DNA of 5,608 nt, from the NCBI GenBank assembly GCA_002696685.1, contig NZSI01000023.1, forward strand, positions 8,168 to 13,775, read 5' to 3'. This DNA is from Chloroflexota bacterium. GTDB lineage: Bacteria; Chloroflexota; Dehalococcoidia; SAR202; UBA826. The notes below the pieces were generated by a model that ran no database searches, was not told the origin of the DNA, and saw nothing but the letters and a program-made list of their open reading frames with translations. Shown piece by piece: positions 1-5,608 of the stretch; position 1 is the stretch's first letter, and each line of letters starts with the position of its first letter. Both the position numbers and the translations under genes were made by a program.

Positions 1-392
1 GGAAGAGACTCCCTGACCGTGTGGACGGTTCCGAGAACATTAACCCCTAGAACTTGCGCCCAGTCTTCAGAGGATGCCTGTTCAACCGTTCCAAAAACAA
101 ATGCGGCTGCGTCGTTAACAAGGACATCTATACCACCCATCGTATCGGTGGCCATTCGAACTGAGTTATGGACACTCTGTGAATTGGAAACATCAGTCTG
201 GCAGAAATCAGCTATTCTTCCCTGGGCATTGATTATTTTTGCCGTTTCTAACCCTCCATTGGAATCAATATCTGCAATGAAGATTTGTGCACCCTCTAGC
301 GCAAAGACACTACAAATTGCCCTTCCGATGCCAGAGGAACCTCCAGTCACGAATACTTTCTTGCCAGCTAATCTTTCTTTCCCTTTCAGCAT
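1..392 (-). CDS. Short-chain dehydrogenase/reductase (SDR), N-terminal 130 residues, cut by window edge
   Basis: This is an NAD(P)-dependent oxidoreductase of the classical SDR family, cytosolic by family and with no signal peptide. The Rossmann dinucleotide loop TGGSSGIG is at residues 16-23. An acidic residue after beta-strand 2 (ADID, D41) suggests NAD(H) over NADP(H). D67-V68 is the usual adenine-contact Asp. NDAA at 93-96 replaces the common NNAG/NNAA, and the helix-4 Asn is present in GVNVLG (N118). The catalytic Ser and YxxxK lie beyond the left edge, so catalytic competence cannot be judged. The ATG at 392 is the first possible start after the neighbour's TGA, with GAGG 10 nt upstream. 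It lies 12 nt behind a RhaM-type mutarotase gene, so a sugar dehydrogenase acting on L-rhamnose, L-fucose or a similar substrate is a fair inference. SDR substrates cannot be read from this half. The SDR call itself is secure. Confidence 0.93.
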   Translation of the reverse strand, partial: MLKGKERLAGKKVFVTGGSSGIGRAICSVFALEGAQIFIADIDSNGGLETAKIINAQGRIADFCQTDVSNSQSVHNSVRMATDTMGGIDVLVNDAAAFVFGTVEQASSEDWAQVLGVNVLGTVHTVRESL

Positions 393-404
393 AATATTTT
401 GACC

Positions 405-728
405 TCAATTTGTGTAAAAAACTTCTTCAAGTTGAACGATGAGTTGGTCAGGGGATATCAAATCCTCGCCCTCAAAAAAAGGGGCCATTAGTGTTTGCCA
501 TTTTCCATTTACCTCTTCGGTACCCATACCTGTCAAGGCCTCTTCAAACGTGCCATGCGTTTCGAAATATCCAAATATGAGTCCGTCAGGCCTCATAAAC
601 AATGAGTAATTATTCCAGCCGTGTTTCTTGAGAGCATTAAGCATTTCTGGCCAGACATTTTTGTGATGCAACCTGTATTCATATATTGAATTTTCCTTAA
701 CTTTGAATTGGAATCCAACTCTGGTCAT
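405..728 (-). CDS. rhaM: L-rhamnose mutarotase family protein (RhaM/YiiL-like)
   Basis: This 107-residue protein has the length and layout of the RhaM family (DUF718, a dimeric ferredoxin-like alpha/beta fold), which interconverts alpha and beta anomers of L-rhamnose or related deoxy-sugars in the cytosol. Aligned from memory with E. coli RhaM, Y18 and H22 fall at the same residue numbers as the active-site Tyr and His. They are followed by WPE (26-28), HGWNNYSLF (36-44), the strand FGYFE (52-56), W77 and the terminal EVFY (102-105). The ATG at 728 is the first start after an in-frame TAG at 741-743, and AGGAG (738-742) lies 9 nt upstream. The gene is 12 nt upstream of, and in the same frame as, the SDR gene, so the two are probably co-transcribed. 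The family is clear. Whether the true sugar is rhamnose, fucose or another cannot be told, so the symbol is by family only. Confidence 0.9.
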   Translation of the reverse strand: MTRVGFQFKVKENSIYEYRLHHKNVWPEMLNALKKHGWNNYSLFMRPDGLIFGYFETHGTFEEALTGMGTEEVNGKWQTLMAPFFEGEDLISPDQLIVQLEEVFYTN

Positions 729-737
729 CGTTGAATA

Positions 738-742
738 CTCCT
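738..742 (-). promoter_or_regulatory. Ribosome binding site of the mutarotase gene
   Basis: AGGAG on the minus strand lies 9 nt before the ATG at 728. It supports that start, and an in-frame TAG overlapping its first bases excludes any longer N-terminus. Confidence 0.75.
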
Positions 743-779
743 AAATTTTTGATATCTTTAATTGGGTTTTGTTGGCGAT

Positions 780-785
780 AGTATA
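780..785 (-). promoter_or_regulatory. Candidate -10 element for the mutarotase-SDR unit
   Basis: TATACT on the minus strand is one base from the TATAAT consensus and would start a transcript roughly 45 nt before the mutarotase ATG. I find no good -35 at 16-18 nt spacing, so this is only a candidate. It is separated by 14 bp from the plus-strand -10 candidate at 800-805, so polymerases at the two sites would compete if both are real. Confidence 0.3.
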
Positions 786-796
786 AATGCATCTTG

Positions 797-805
797 TGCT
801 ACAAT
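797..805 (+). promoter_or_regulatory. Candidate extended -10 promoter for prs
   Basis: TGCTACAAT matches the extended -10 pattern TGnTAnAAT, with TACAAT at 800-805. The -35 position at 17 nt spacing (GATAGT) is poor, which an extended -10 can tolerate. A transcript would begin near 812 and leave a leader of about 70 nt before prs. I see no riboswitch or strong hairpin in that leader, only a weak imperfect GTCGAAG/CTTCAAC pairing with an 18-nt loop. Confidence 0.4.
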
Positions 806-873
806 TTCGACCGCTAAATCTAGACCCGTTAGTCGAAGAACTTTTTACTATTTACGCTTCAACAAAACAGTTC

Positions 874-879
874 AGGTGG
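874..879 (+). promoter_or_regulatory. Ribosome binding site of prs
   Basis: AGGTGG lies 4 nt before the ATG at 884. The spacing is slightly short but the match is strong, and the protein begins at the expected point relative to the conserved FSGNSHPKL segment. Confidence 0.7.
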
Positions 880-883
880 TAGC

Positions 884-1834
884 ATGCCCATATTTGAAGA
901 TTTAAGAGTTTTTTCAGGGAATTCTCACCCGAAACTAACCAGAGATATTTGTGACTACCTAGACATTTCAGTTGGTGAATGTGACGTGTTCAAATTCTCC
1001 AATGACAACACCTTTGTTAGCTTTAAAGAGAATATCCGGGAGAGAGATGTTTTCTTAGTTCAGTCATTTAGTTCCCCTGTTAATGACCATATTATGGAAT
1101 TGTTGGTGATGATCGATGCAGCAAAAAGGGCATCTGCGGGTAGAATTACTGCGGTTATTCCGCACTATTCCTACGGTCGTAGTGATAAGAAGGACCAGCC
1201 GAGAGTTCCTATAACTGCAAGGCTTGTAGCTAACCTTTTAACAGTGTCAGGGGCTGACAGAGTGCTCACTGTCGATCTACACGCAGGCCAGATTCAGGGA
1301 TTTTTCAATATTCCAGTGGACGAACTTACGGCGGTAAACATGCTGGCTTCGCACTTCAAGGAGCAAGGTAAGAAGATAGAAGTGGCATCTGCGACTGATG
1401 CTGGTGATGTGAAGCGTACTCGAGATACAGGACGTTTTCTGAACATTCCCATTTCTATAGTCGAAAAACATAGGATTGGGAACAATGACAGGGTAGAGGC
1501 CATGAGTCTGATAGGTGATGTTGAGGGAAAGACCGCTCTGATTGTTGATGATGAGATAGGTACGGGAGGTACCGTTATAGCCACAGCGAATGTGTTGAAG
1601 GAACATGGAGCCAACGAAATTTACTGTGCTGTTACCCATCCGGTATTAGCCGGTGAGGCTTCTAAGTTGCTGGATGACAGCATAGTCAGCGAAATTGTTG
1701 TAACTGATACTATGCCCGTTCCTCACGAGAACAGAGGCTCTAAAATAAAGGTTCTCTCTATGGCATCTATGCTGGGGGAAGCAATTCATCGAATACACAG
1801 CGGCCTGTCTGTGGGAGCTATGTTTGACGATTAG
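884..1834 (+). CDS. prs: Ribose-phosphate pyrophosphokinase (PRPP synthetase)
   Basis: Prs transfers pyrophosphate from ATP to ribose 5-phosphate to make PRPP, the precursor for purines, pyrimidines, histidine, tryptophan and NAD. It is a cytosolic oligomer. The 316 residues match the usual class I length of about 310-320. FSGNSHPKL (10-18) is the typical N-terminus. The ATP-binding stretch is HYSYGRSDKKDQPR (94-107). DLHAGQIQGFF (131-141) holds the ATP-contacting His133. The catalytic flexible loop is DAGDVKRTR (172-180) with Lys178. The PRPP loop is VDDEIGTGGT (221-230). Three of these depart from the common forms: S100 where YARQD has Gln, GD for GG before VKR, and EIGTGGT for MIDTAGT. They look like lineage variants, since the charged residues are kept. 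AGGTGG (874-879), 4 nt before the ATG, supports the start. secA follows after 58 nt on the same strand. Confidence 0.97.
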   Translation: MPIFEDLRVFSGNSHPKLTRDICDYLDISVGECDVFKFSNDNTFVSFKENIRERDVFLVQSFSSPVNDHIMELLVMIDAAKRASAGRITAVIPHYSYGRSDKKDQPRVPITARLVANLLTVSGADRVLTVDLHAGQIQGFFNIPVDELTAVNMLASHFKEQGKKIEVASATDAGDVKRTRDTGRFLNIPISIVEKHRIGNNDRVEAMSLIGDVEGKTALIVDDEIGTGGTVIATANVLKEHGANEIYCAVTHPVLAGEASKLLDDSIVSEIVVTDTMPVPHENRGSKIKVLSMASMLGEAIHRIHSGLSVGAMFDD

Positions 1835-1869
1835 TCGCATTCGCGTCGGTTATAGCTGATTTCTGGCTG

Positions 1870-1875
1870 TATAAT
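1870..1875 (+). promoter_or_regulatory. TATAAT hexamer upstream of secA, possible internal promoter
   Basis: A perfect TATAAT lies in the 58-nt prs-secA gap. The -35 position at 17 nt spacing is CGGTTA, a poor match. Initiation would occur about 11 nt before the secA ATG, giving a very short leader. This would let secA be transcribed apart from prs, but the sequence is AT-rich here and chance is a real alternative. Confidence 0.25.
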
Positions 1876-1892
1876 TCTTTTGTGAAAAAGTC

Positions 1893-4499
1893 ATGGCTAT
1901 ATTAAAAAATATCTCAAAAATTTTTGGCAATAGTGATGAGAAAGCTGTCACAAAATTGCACCCCATTGTAGAGCAGATAAATGGGTTTGAAACGGTAATT
2001 AAAGCCCTAACGGACTCAGAACTTTATTCGAAAACCGAAGAATTTCGGGCACGGGTTAGCAACGGAGAGTCGATCGACTCAATTCTTCCGGAGGCTTTTG
2101 CGGTAGTTCGTGAAACGGCCTTCCGTGTGCTTGGGCAGCGACATTACGACGTTCAATTGATCGGAGGAATAGTCCTACACCAAGGAAAGATCGCCGAGAT
2201 GCGAACTGGAGAAGGAAAAACTCTTGTCGCGACTCTTCCCGCTTATTTGAACAGCTTGACCGGTAATGGTGTTCATGTGGTTACGGTAAACGACTACCTT
2301 GCAAGAAGAGATGCGGAATGGATGGGTCAAATATATTCTCAACTAGGGCTGACTGTTGGGGTACTTCAAAATAATGACGCTTTACTCTTTCAGGATTCTG
2401 GTGCAATGGAATCCGTTCATCGCTCACAAGCTTATGGTGCGGATATAACTTATGGTACTAATCATGAGTTCGGCTTTGATTTCCTTAGAGATAACATGGC
2501 TGAGTCGTTGGAGGCAAAGGTTCAACACAAAAGATCCTTTGCTATCGTCGATGAAGTAGACAATATTCTGATTGACGAGGCAAGGACTCCCTTAATAATA
2601 AGTGGCCCCTCTGAGCAAAACCCCAATGAATATGTGAAATTTGCAAAGATTGCCCCAAGTCTACAAGAGAACGAAGATTACACCGTCGATGAGAAATTGA
2701 GATCAGTATCCTTGTCCGGGACGGGAATCGCAAAGATAGAAAAATTGTTAGGAGTTAAGAATCTATACGACCCTGAATATTTTGGACAGGTTCATTTCAT
2801 AGAAAATGCCGTCCGGGCTGAAGTTGTTTACCAGAGGGATAGGGATTACGTAGTCAGGTCGAGAGAAGTGTTGATAGTAGATGAATTCACAGGACGTATT
2901 ATGGAGGGACGACGTTTTTCTGATGGTATGCATCAGGCCCTTGAAGCCAAAGAGAAAGTTAATATTCAAAGGGAGTCAATCACCTACGCTACCATCACAC
3001 TTCAAAATTACTTTCGGTTATACGACAAATTATCTGGCATGACAGGTACAGCCGTCACTGAATCAGAAGAGTTCTGGAAAATCTATCAATTAGAGGTGCT
3101 TTCCATACCTACTAATCAGCCGATAGACAGAAACGACTTAGGTGATTTGATATTTCGAGACCAGCAAACTAAGTACAAAGCAGTCGTTGAGGAAATTTCG
3201 TCCCGCATTGCAAAAAATCAACCTGTCTTGGTTGGGACGACAGATATAGATAAATCAGAAATCATCAGCAAACTTCTGAAGCGTGAAGGTATTAAACATG
3301 AAGTGCTTAACGCAAAACAACATGACAGGGAGGCAACGATCATAGCTCAGGCTGGAAGACCTGGTGCTGTTACTGTGGCCACCAACATGGCGGGGAGGGG
3401 TACTGACATAGTGTTAGGGGGGAGTAAGGAAGAAGAAGATGATGATTCGGATTGGGAACTCAGGAATAAGACTGTGTTGGAGGCTGGCGGGCTTTGTATT
3501 ATAGGAACTGAGAGGCATGAGGCGAGACGGATAGATAATCAGCTACGAGGAAGATCCGGCAGGCAGGGCGATCCAGGTGAAACTAGATTTTATGTAGGTC
3601 TGGATGATGACTTGGTTAGAAGGTTCGGCGGAGATCGGATTAAGTCCATTTTAGACTGGGCTGGGATGGATGACGACAGTCCTATTGAGAACAAGATGAT
3701 TTCTAAATCGATAGAGAATGCGCAAGTTAAAGTTGAAGCGTTTCACTTCGATATGAGGAAACATTTGGTGGAATATGATGATGTAGTCAATACGCAAAGA
3801 GATTTAATATATGGGCAGAGAGAAAAAGTTATTAATGGGGCTGAGATATCTGATCAAATTCGGGAGATGCTTCGGGCTGAGTGTGTTGCAATAATAGAAA
3901 ATGCGATGTCTGGACCTAGGCGAGAGGAATGGGATGTTGATGGAATGTTAGCGGGCCTATCCTCCTTGATCCCATTGACTGCTGAGTTAGGCGACAGAGA
4001 GCGCATTTTGTCAACAGAATATCAGAATTATGCGGACTCAACGCTTGATTATTTAGATTCTATTTACGTATCGTTTGAAGAGAATCTAGGTCATGACAAT
4101 GCCCGCGAAATTGAACGTTTTTTTATGCTCCGTTCAATCGACACTAATTGGGTTCAACATCTGACAGGAATGGAAAACCTCAGGCAAGGCATCGGATTGC
4201 AAGCAGTGGGGCAAAGGGATCCATTGGTTATGTACCGCAAAGAAGGACATGAAATGTTCCGTAATTTACAGGAACGGATCCAGTCGGATGTGTCACACTC
4301 ACTTTTTAGAGGTGGCGTAGATGATTTAAATTCACAAACCAGGGCATCCCAACCTAGAGCTACCAGAAGTGTCAGACCTCCTACTCCTAATAAACAATCT
4401 ACCTCTGCAGCCATAACGAGTAAAAAAATTGGTCGTAATGAACCCTGTCCGTGTGGAAGTGGCAAAAAATATAAAAGGTGTTGTGCCTCGGCTGCTTGA
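1893..4499 (+). CDS. secA: Preprotein translocase ATPase SecA, full length
   Basis: SecA is the motor that pushes unfolded preproteins through SecYEG at the cytoplasmic membrane using ATP. The 868 residues lie within the usual 800-900. The first nucleotide-binding domain has Walker A RTGEGKT (104-110, Lys109), TVNDYLARRDAEWM (131-144), YGTNHEFGFDFLRDNM (187-202) and Walker B VDEVD (219-223). ILIDEARTPLIISG follows (225-238), with N224 where many SecAs have Ser. The preprotein cross-linking domain comes next. The second nucleotide-binding domain shows SGMTGTA (381-387), TNMAGRGTDIVLGG (497-510) and QLRGRSGRQGDPG (550-562). A short acidic insert (511-520) follows LGG. The scaffold and wing region ends near 806 (LRQGIGLQAVGQRDPL at 763-778). 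After a Ser/Thr/Pro/Arg-rich linker, CPCGSGKKYKRCC (852-864) is the zinc-binding tail used for SecB or lipid contacts. The ATG at 1893 begins at the expected family N-terminus, but the Shine-Dalgarno is weak (GAAAAAG). No frameshift is seen. Confidence 0.99.
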   Translation: MAILKNISKIFGNSDEKAVTKLHPIVEQINGFETVIKALTDSELYSKTEEFRARVSNGESIDSILPEAFAVVRETAFRVLGQRHYDVQLIGGIVLHQGKIAEMRTGEGKTLVATLPAYLNSLTGNGVHVVTVNDYLARRDAEWMGQIYSQLGLTVGVLQNNDALLFQDSGAMESVHRSQAYGADITYGTNHEFGFDFLRDNMAESLEAKVQHKRSFAIVDEVDNILIDEARTPLIISGPSEQNPNEYVKFAKIAPSLQENEDYTVDEKLRSVSLSGTGIAKIEKLLGVKNLYDPEYFGQVHFIENAVRAEVVYQRDRDYVVRSREVLIVDEFTGRIMEGRRFSDGMHQALEAKEKVNIQRESITYATITLQNYFRLYDKLSGMTGTAVTESEEFWKIYQLEVLSIPTNQPIDRNDLGDLIFRDQQTKYKAVVEEISSRIAKNQPVLVGTTDIDKSEIISKLLKREGIKHEVLNAKQHDREATIIAQAGRPGAVTVATNMAGRGTDIVLGGSKEEEDDDSDWELRNKTVLEAGGLCIIGTERHEARRIDNQLRGRSGRQGDPGETRFYVGLDDDLVRRFGGDRIKSILDWAGMDDDSPIENKMISKSIENAQVKVEAFHFDMRKHLVEYDDVVNTQRDLIYGQREKVINGAEISDQIREMLRAECVAIIENAMSGPRREEWDVDGMLAGLSSLIPLTAELGDRERILSTEYQNYADSTLDYLDSIYVSFEENLGHDNAREIERFFMLRSIDTNWVQHLTGMENLRQGIGLQAVGQRDPLVMYRKEGHEMFRNLQERIQSDVSHSLFRGGVDDLNSQTRASQPRATRSVRPPTPNKQSTSAAITSKKIGRNEPCPCGSGKKYKRCCASAA

Positions 4500-4500
4500 A

Positions 4501-4527
4501 CGTGAGGTTTCGTCATACCTAACGAAA
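4501..4527 (+). repeat. Small hairpin(s) in the secA-transporter gap
   Basis: TTTCGT (4508-4513) is a perfect inverted repeat with ACGAAA (4522-4527) around an 8-nt loop. A competing fold pairs CGT/ACG and AGGT/ACCT (4501-4508 with 4517-4524) with one mismatch. Neither is followed by a T run, so it is not a standard terminator. The first fold ends at the A of the transporter ATG and begins right after GAGG (4504-4507), so it could affect translation initiation. The arms are short and chance is possible. Confidence 0.3.
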
Positions 4528-5608
4528 TGACCAGACCAACAACGCCATTTTGGTTAGATCCTAAGTTATGGGCAATTTCTGTCGCTGAAACCCTAGCGTG
4601 GGCTGGAATGTTTTATATGTTCCCTGCCCTATTACTTAGGTGGCAACGGTATTTTGATTGGAGCATTTCCCAGCTATCTCTAGGCCTTATGCTCGCTCTC
4701 GTTATTTCTGCAATAACGGGCCTGTTATCAGGAAAGCTAGTAGACAAAGGCTTAGGTAGGCCCTTAGTTGCGCTGAGTGTTGTATTTGGTGGTTTGACCA
4801 TCTTAGGCCTTTTGCTTGTCCAATCGCTTTGGCAATTTTATTTCGTTTGGGGGTTAGTTGGGATCTTTATGGGAGGATGTTTCTATGATCCCTGTTTTGC
4901 GTTATTAATTCGCAAATATGGTGGAAATGCTAAGGGGCCTCTAGTAATGGTCACTTTCCTTGCCGGACTTTCTGTGACCCTTAGCTTCCCTCTATCGTCA
5001 ATACTTGCAACCCAATTTGGTTGGAAGATCAGTGTGTTGGTGTTTAGTTCTCTTCTAGTTTTATTATCTGGCCCCTTGTTCTGGTATGGGTTTTCTGACG
5101 AGTCATATATTGTCGGAAGGTCAAAAGTTAAAGCGAAAATTCGATCCTTAGTAATAGTTCGGAACTTACTGAGCAAGCCCATTTTTTGGGGTCTGGCAGT
5201 GATGTTTACCGCCTTTGGGGCCAATCATATAATGTTGCTGAGTCAGATACTTCCCATATTGACAGATAAAGGGTTTTCGGAGAATGCTGCAGTATTAGTG
5301 GCCACCTTTATGGGTCCGATGCAAGTGTCGGGAAGAATGTTGCTGGTGGGAATGGAAAAAGTAGGTAATAAAACCATGCCAACTCTACCAGTGTCGTTTT
5401 TATGTTTGGCCATTCTGCTTGGGGCGAGCCTGTCACTTTACCTAGTAGAGACTTATAGATTGCTCATAATTATTTTTATTATTTTTCAAGGAGTTTCGTT
5501 TGGGGTCATCAATATAATCAAGCATGTGACAATCAATCACATAATCTGGCAATGTAATAGTGACATCTGTTTGTGTAGGATCAGCATTCTCATCACTAAC
5601 AGTAGCCC
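4527..5608 (+). CDS. Major facilitator superfamily (MFS) permease, C-terminus missing
   Basis: This is an inner-membrane secondary transporter of unknown substrate. The frame is open for 360 codons to the right edge. Hydrophobic segments fall at about residues 15-37, 50-68, 80-98, 103-127, 138-160, 166-188, 218-244, 254-275, 288-306 and 311-331, which fits roughly ten of the usual twelve helices. The loop SGKLVDKGLGRP (68-79) between helices 2 and 3 matches the MFS G-x-L-x-D-(R/K)-x-G-R signature. A charged central loop (190-216, with several Lys/Arg) separates the two halves. The ATG at 4527 is the first start after an in-frame TGA at 4503. It has no Shine-Dalgarno at normal distance (GAGG is 19 nt away), so it may rely on coupling to secA, whose stop is 27 nt upstream. 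From about residue 337 (base 5535) the translation (NHIIWQCNSDICLC...) no longer looks like an MFS helix, and those bases may not belong to this gene. Confidence 0.85.
   Translation, partial: MTRPTTPFWLDPKLWAISVAETLAWAGMFYMFPALLLRWQRYFDWSISQLSLGLMLALVISAITGLLSGKLVDKGLGRPLVALSVVFGGLTILGLLLVQSLWQFYFVWGLVGIFMGGCFYDPCFALLIRKYGGNAKGPLVMVTFLAGLSVTLSFPLSSILATQFGWKISVLVFSSLLVLLSGPLFWYGFSDESYIVGRSKVKAKIRSLVIVRNLLSKPIFWGLAVMFTAFGANHIMLLSQILPILTDKGFSENAAVLVATFMGPMQVSGRMLLVGMEKVGNKTMPTLPVSFLCLAILLGASLSLYLVETYRLLIIIFIIFQGVSFGVINIIKHVTINHIIWQCNSDICLCRISILITNSS
5524..5542. repeat. Perfect 6-bp inverted repeat ATGTGA-N7-TCACAT
   Basis: ATGTGA (5524-5529) and TCACAT (5537-5542) are exact reverse complements around CAATCAA. 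The arms match the CRP operator half-sites, but CRP sites have a 6-nt centre (TGTGA-N6-TCACA) and this one has 7. It also lies inside the transporter frame, so an operator is unlikely. Its main interest is that it sits where the transporter similarity ends. Confidence 0.5.
5538..5606 (-). other. Possible foreign or rearranged tail: fragment of a minus-strand Thr/Asp-rich coding sequence
   Basis: Read on the minus strand from 5606, this stretch gives a protein-like segment with DENADPTQTDVTITLPDY as its core. It is rich in Asp, Thr and Pro with an alternating strand pattern, like repeats of extracellular or surface proteins. The plus-strand transporter frame through the same bases yields Cys- and Ile-rich sequence unlike an MFS helix. 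The minus frame stays open down to a TAG at 5442-5444, but below about 5535 it is only the antisense of the transporter. The segment has no start and no natural end here. It is best explained as a junction between two unrelated sequences. The family is not recognised. Confidence 0.4.

Noticed and set aside
19..402. Plus-strand open frame of 127 codons
   Set aside because: It is antisense to the SDR gene, whose minus-strand translation has a clear TGGSSGIG motif. The plus-strand protein is Pro/Thr/Ser-rich with no recognisable family.
1277..1840. Three minus-strand open frames across prs
   Set aside because: They lie opposite strongly conserved Prs motifs and their translations show no protein-like family pattern.
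1835..1892. Rho-independent terminator between prs and secA
   Set aside because: No GC-rich stem followed by a T run is present. The two genes may be co-transcribed.
1923..1950. Similarity between the secA 5' region (TAGTGATGAGAAAGCTG) and the minus strand of the window's end (TAGTGATGAGAATGCTG)
   Set aside because: The match is 16 of 17 bases but stops at once on both sides. It most likely reflects similar Ser-Asp-Glu codons and not a repeat or fold-back.
2542..2969. Minus-strand open frames within secA
   Set aside because: They are antisense to the SecA Walker B and cross-linking domain region and are low-complexity shadows.
4154..4516. Minus-strand open frame over the secA 3' end
   Set aside because: It is the complement of the SecA linker and zinc-binding tail, which are clearly coding on the plus strand.
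4613..5224. Minus-strand open frames across the transporter
   Set aside because: The plus strand gives continuous hydrophobic helices and the MFS loop signature. The minus frames are shadows.
5442..5537. Minus-strand gene running down to the TAG at 5442-5444
   Set aside because: Below about 5535 this frame is only the antisense of good MFS helix sequence. Only the part above the suspected junction looks coding on the minus strand.
5524..5542. CRP-type operator
   Set aside because: The half-sites match TGTGA/TCACA, but the centre is 7 nt instead of 6, the site is inside a coding frame, and no promoter or downstream gene is visible.

Overview
The window is an AT-leaning bacterial fragment with tightly packed genes. 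It holds two complete housekeeping genes, prs and secA, flanked by parts of a sugar-catabolism locus and of a membrane transporter gene. The coding style and motif variants fit a free-living, probably marine or environmental bacterium: the Prs ATP loop is GRSDKKD, its PRPP loop is DDEIGTGGT, SecA has N instead of S after DEVD, and a rhamnose-mutarotase-like gene sits beside an SDR dehydrogenase. A Chloroflexota lineage such as SAR202/Dehalococcoidia is my best guess. That is inference from recalled family patterns and not proven by the sequence.

Layout. Positions 1-392 (minus) hold the N-terminal 130 residues of a short-chain dehydrogenase/reductase that runs off the left edge. Positions 405-728 (minus) hold a complete L-rhamnose mutarotase family (RhaM) protein, 12 nt upstream of the SDR in the same transcription unit. 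Positions 729-883 are a divergent intergenic region with a candidate promoter in each direction. Positions 884-1834 (plus) encode ribose-phosphate pyrophosphokinase (Prs). Positions 1893-4499 (plus) encode the full-length SecA translocase ATPase with its C-terminal zinc-binding motif. Positions 4527-5608 (plus) are an open reading frame for a major facilitator superfamily (MFS) permease that runs off the right edge.

How the genes work together. The minus-strand pair looks like part of a non-phosphorylating deoxy-sugar route, in which a mutarotase interconverts anomers for a sugar dehydrogenase. The plus-strand genes run in one direction with short gaps (58 and 27 nt) and may be co-transcribed. 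Prs makes PRPP for nucleotide, histidine, tryptophan and NAD synthesis, and SecA drives protein export. They share no pathway, so the arrangement looks like ordinary housekeeping clustering.

I see no new biological system here. The point most worth checking is the last ~70 bases. MFS similarity stops near 5535, and the following sequence reads better as a Thr/Asp-rich protein on the opposite strand. A short perfect inverted repeat lies at the switch. This looks like a chimeric or rearranged end, not a genuine transporter C-terminus.
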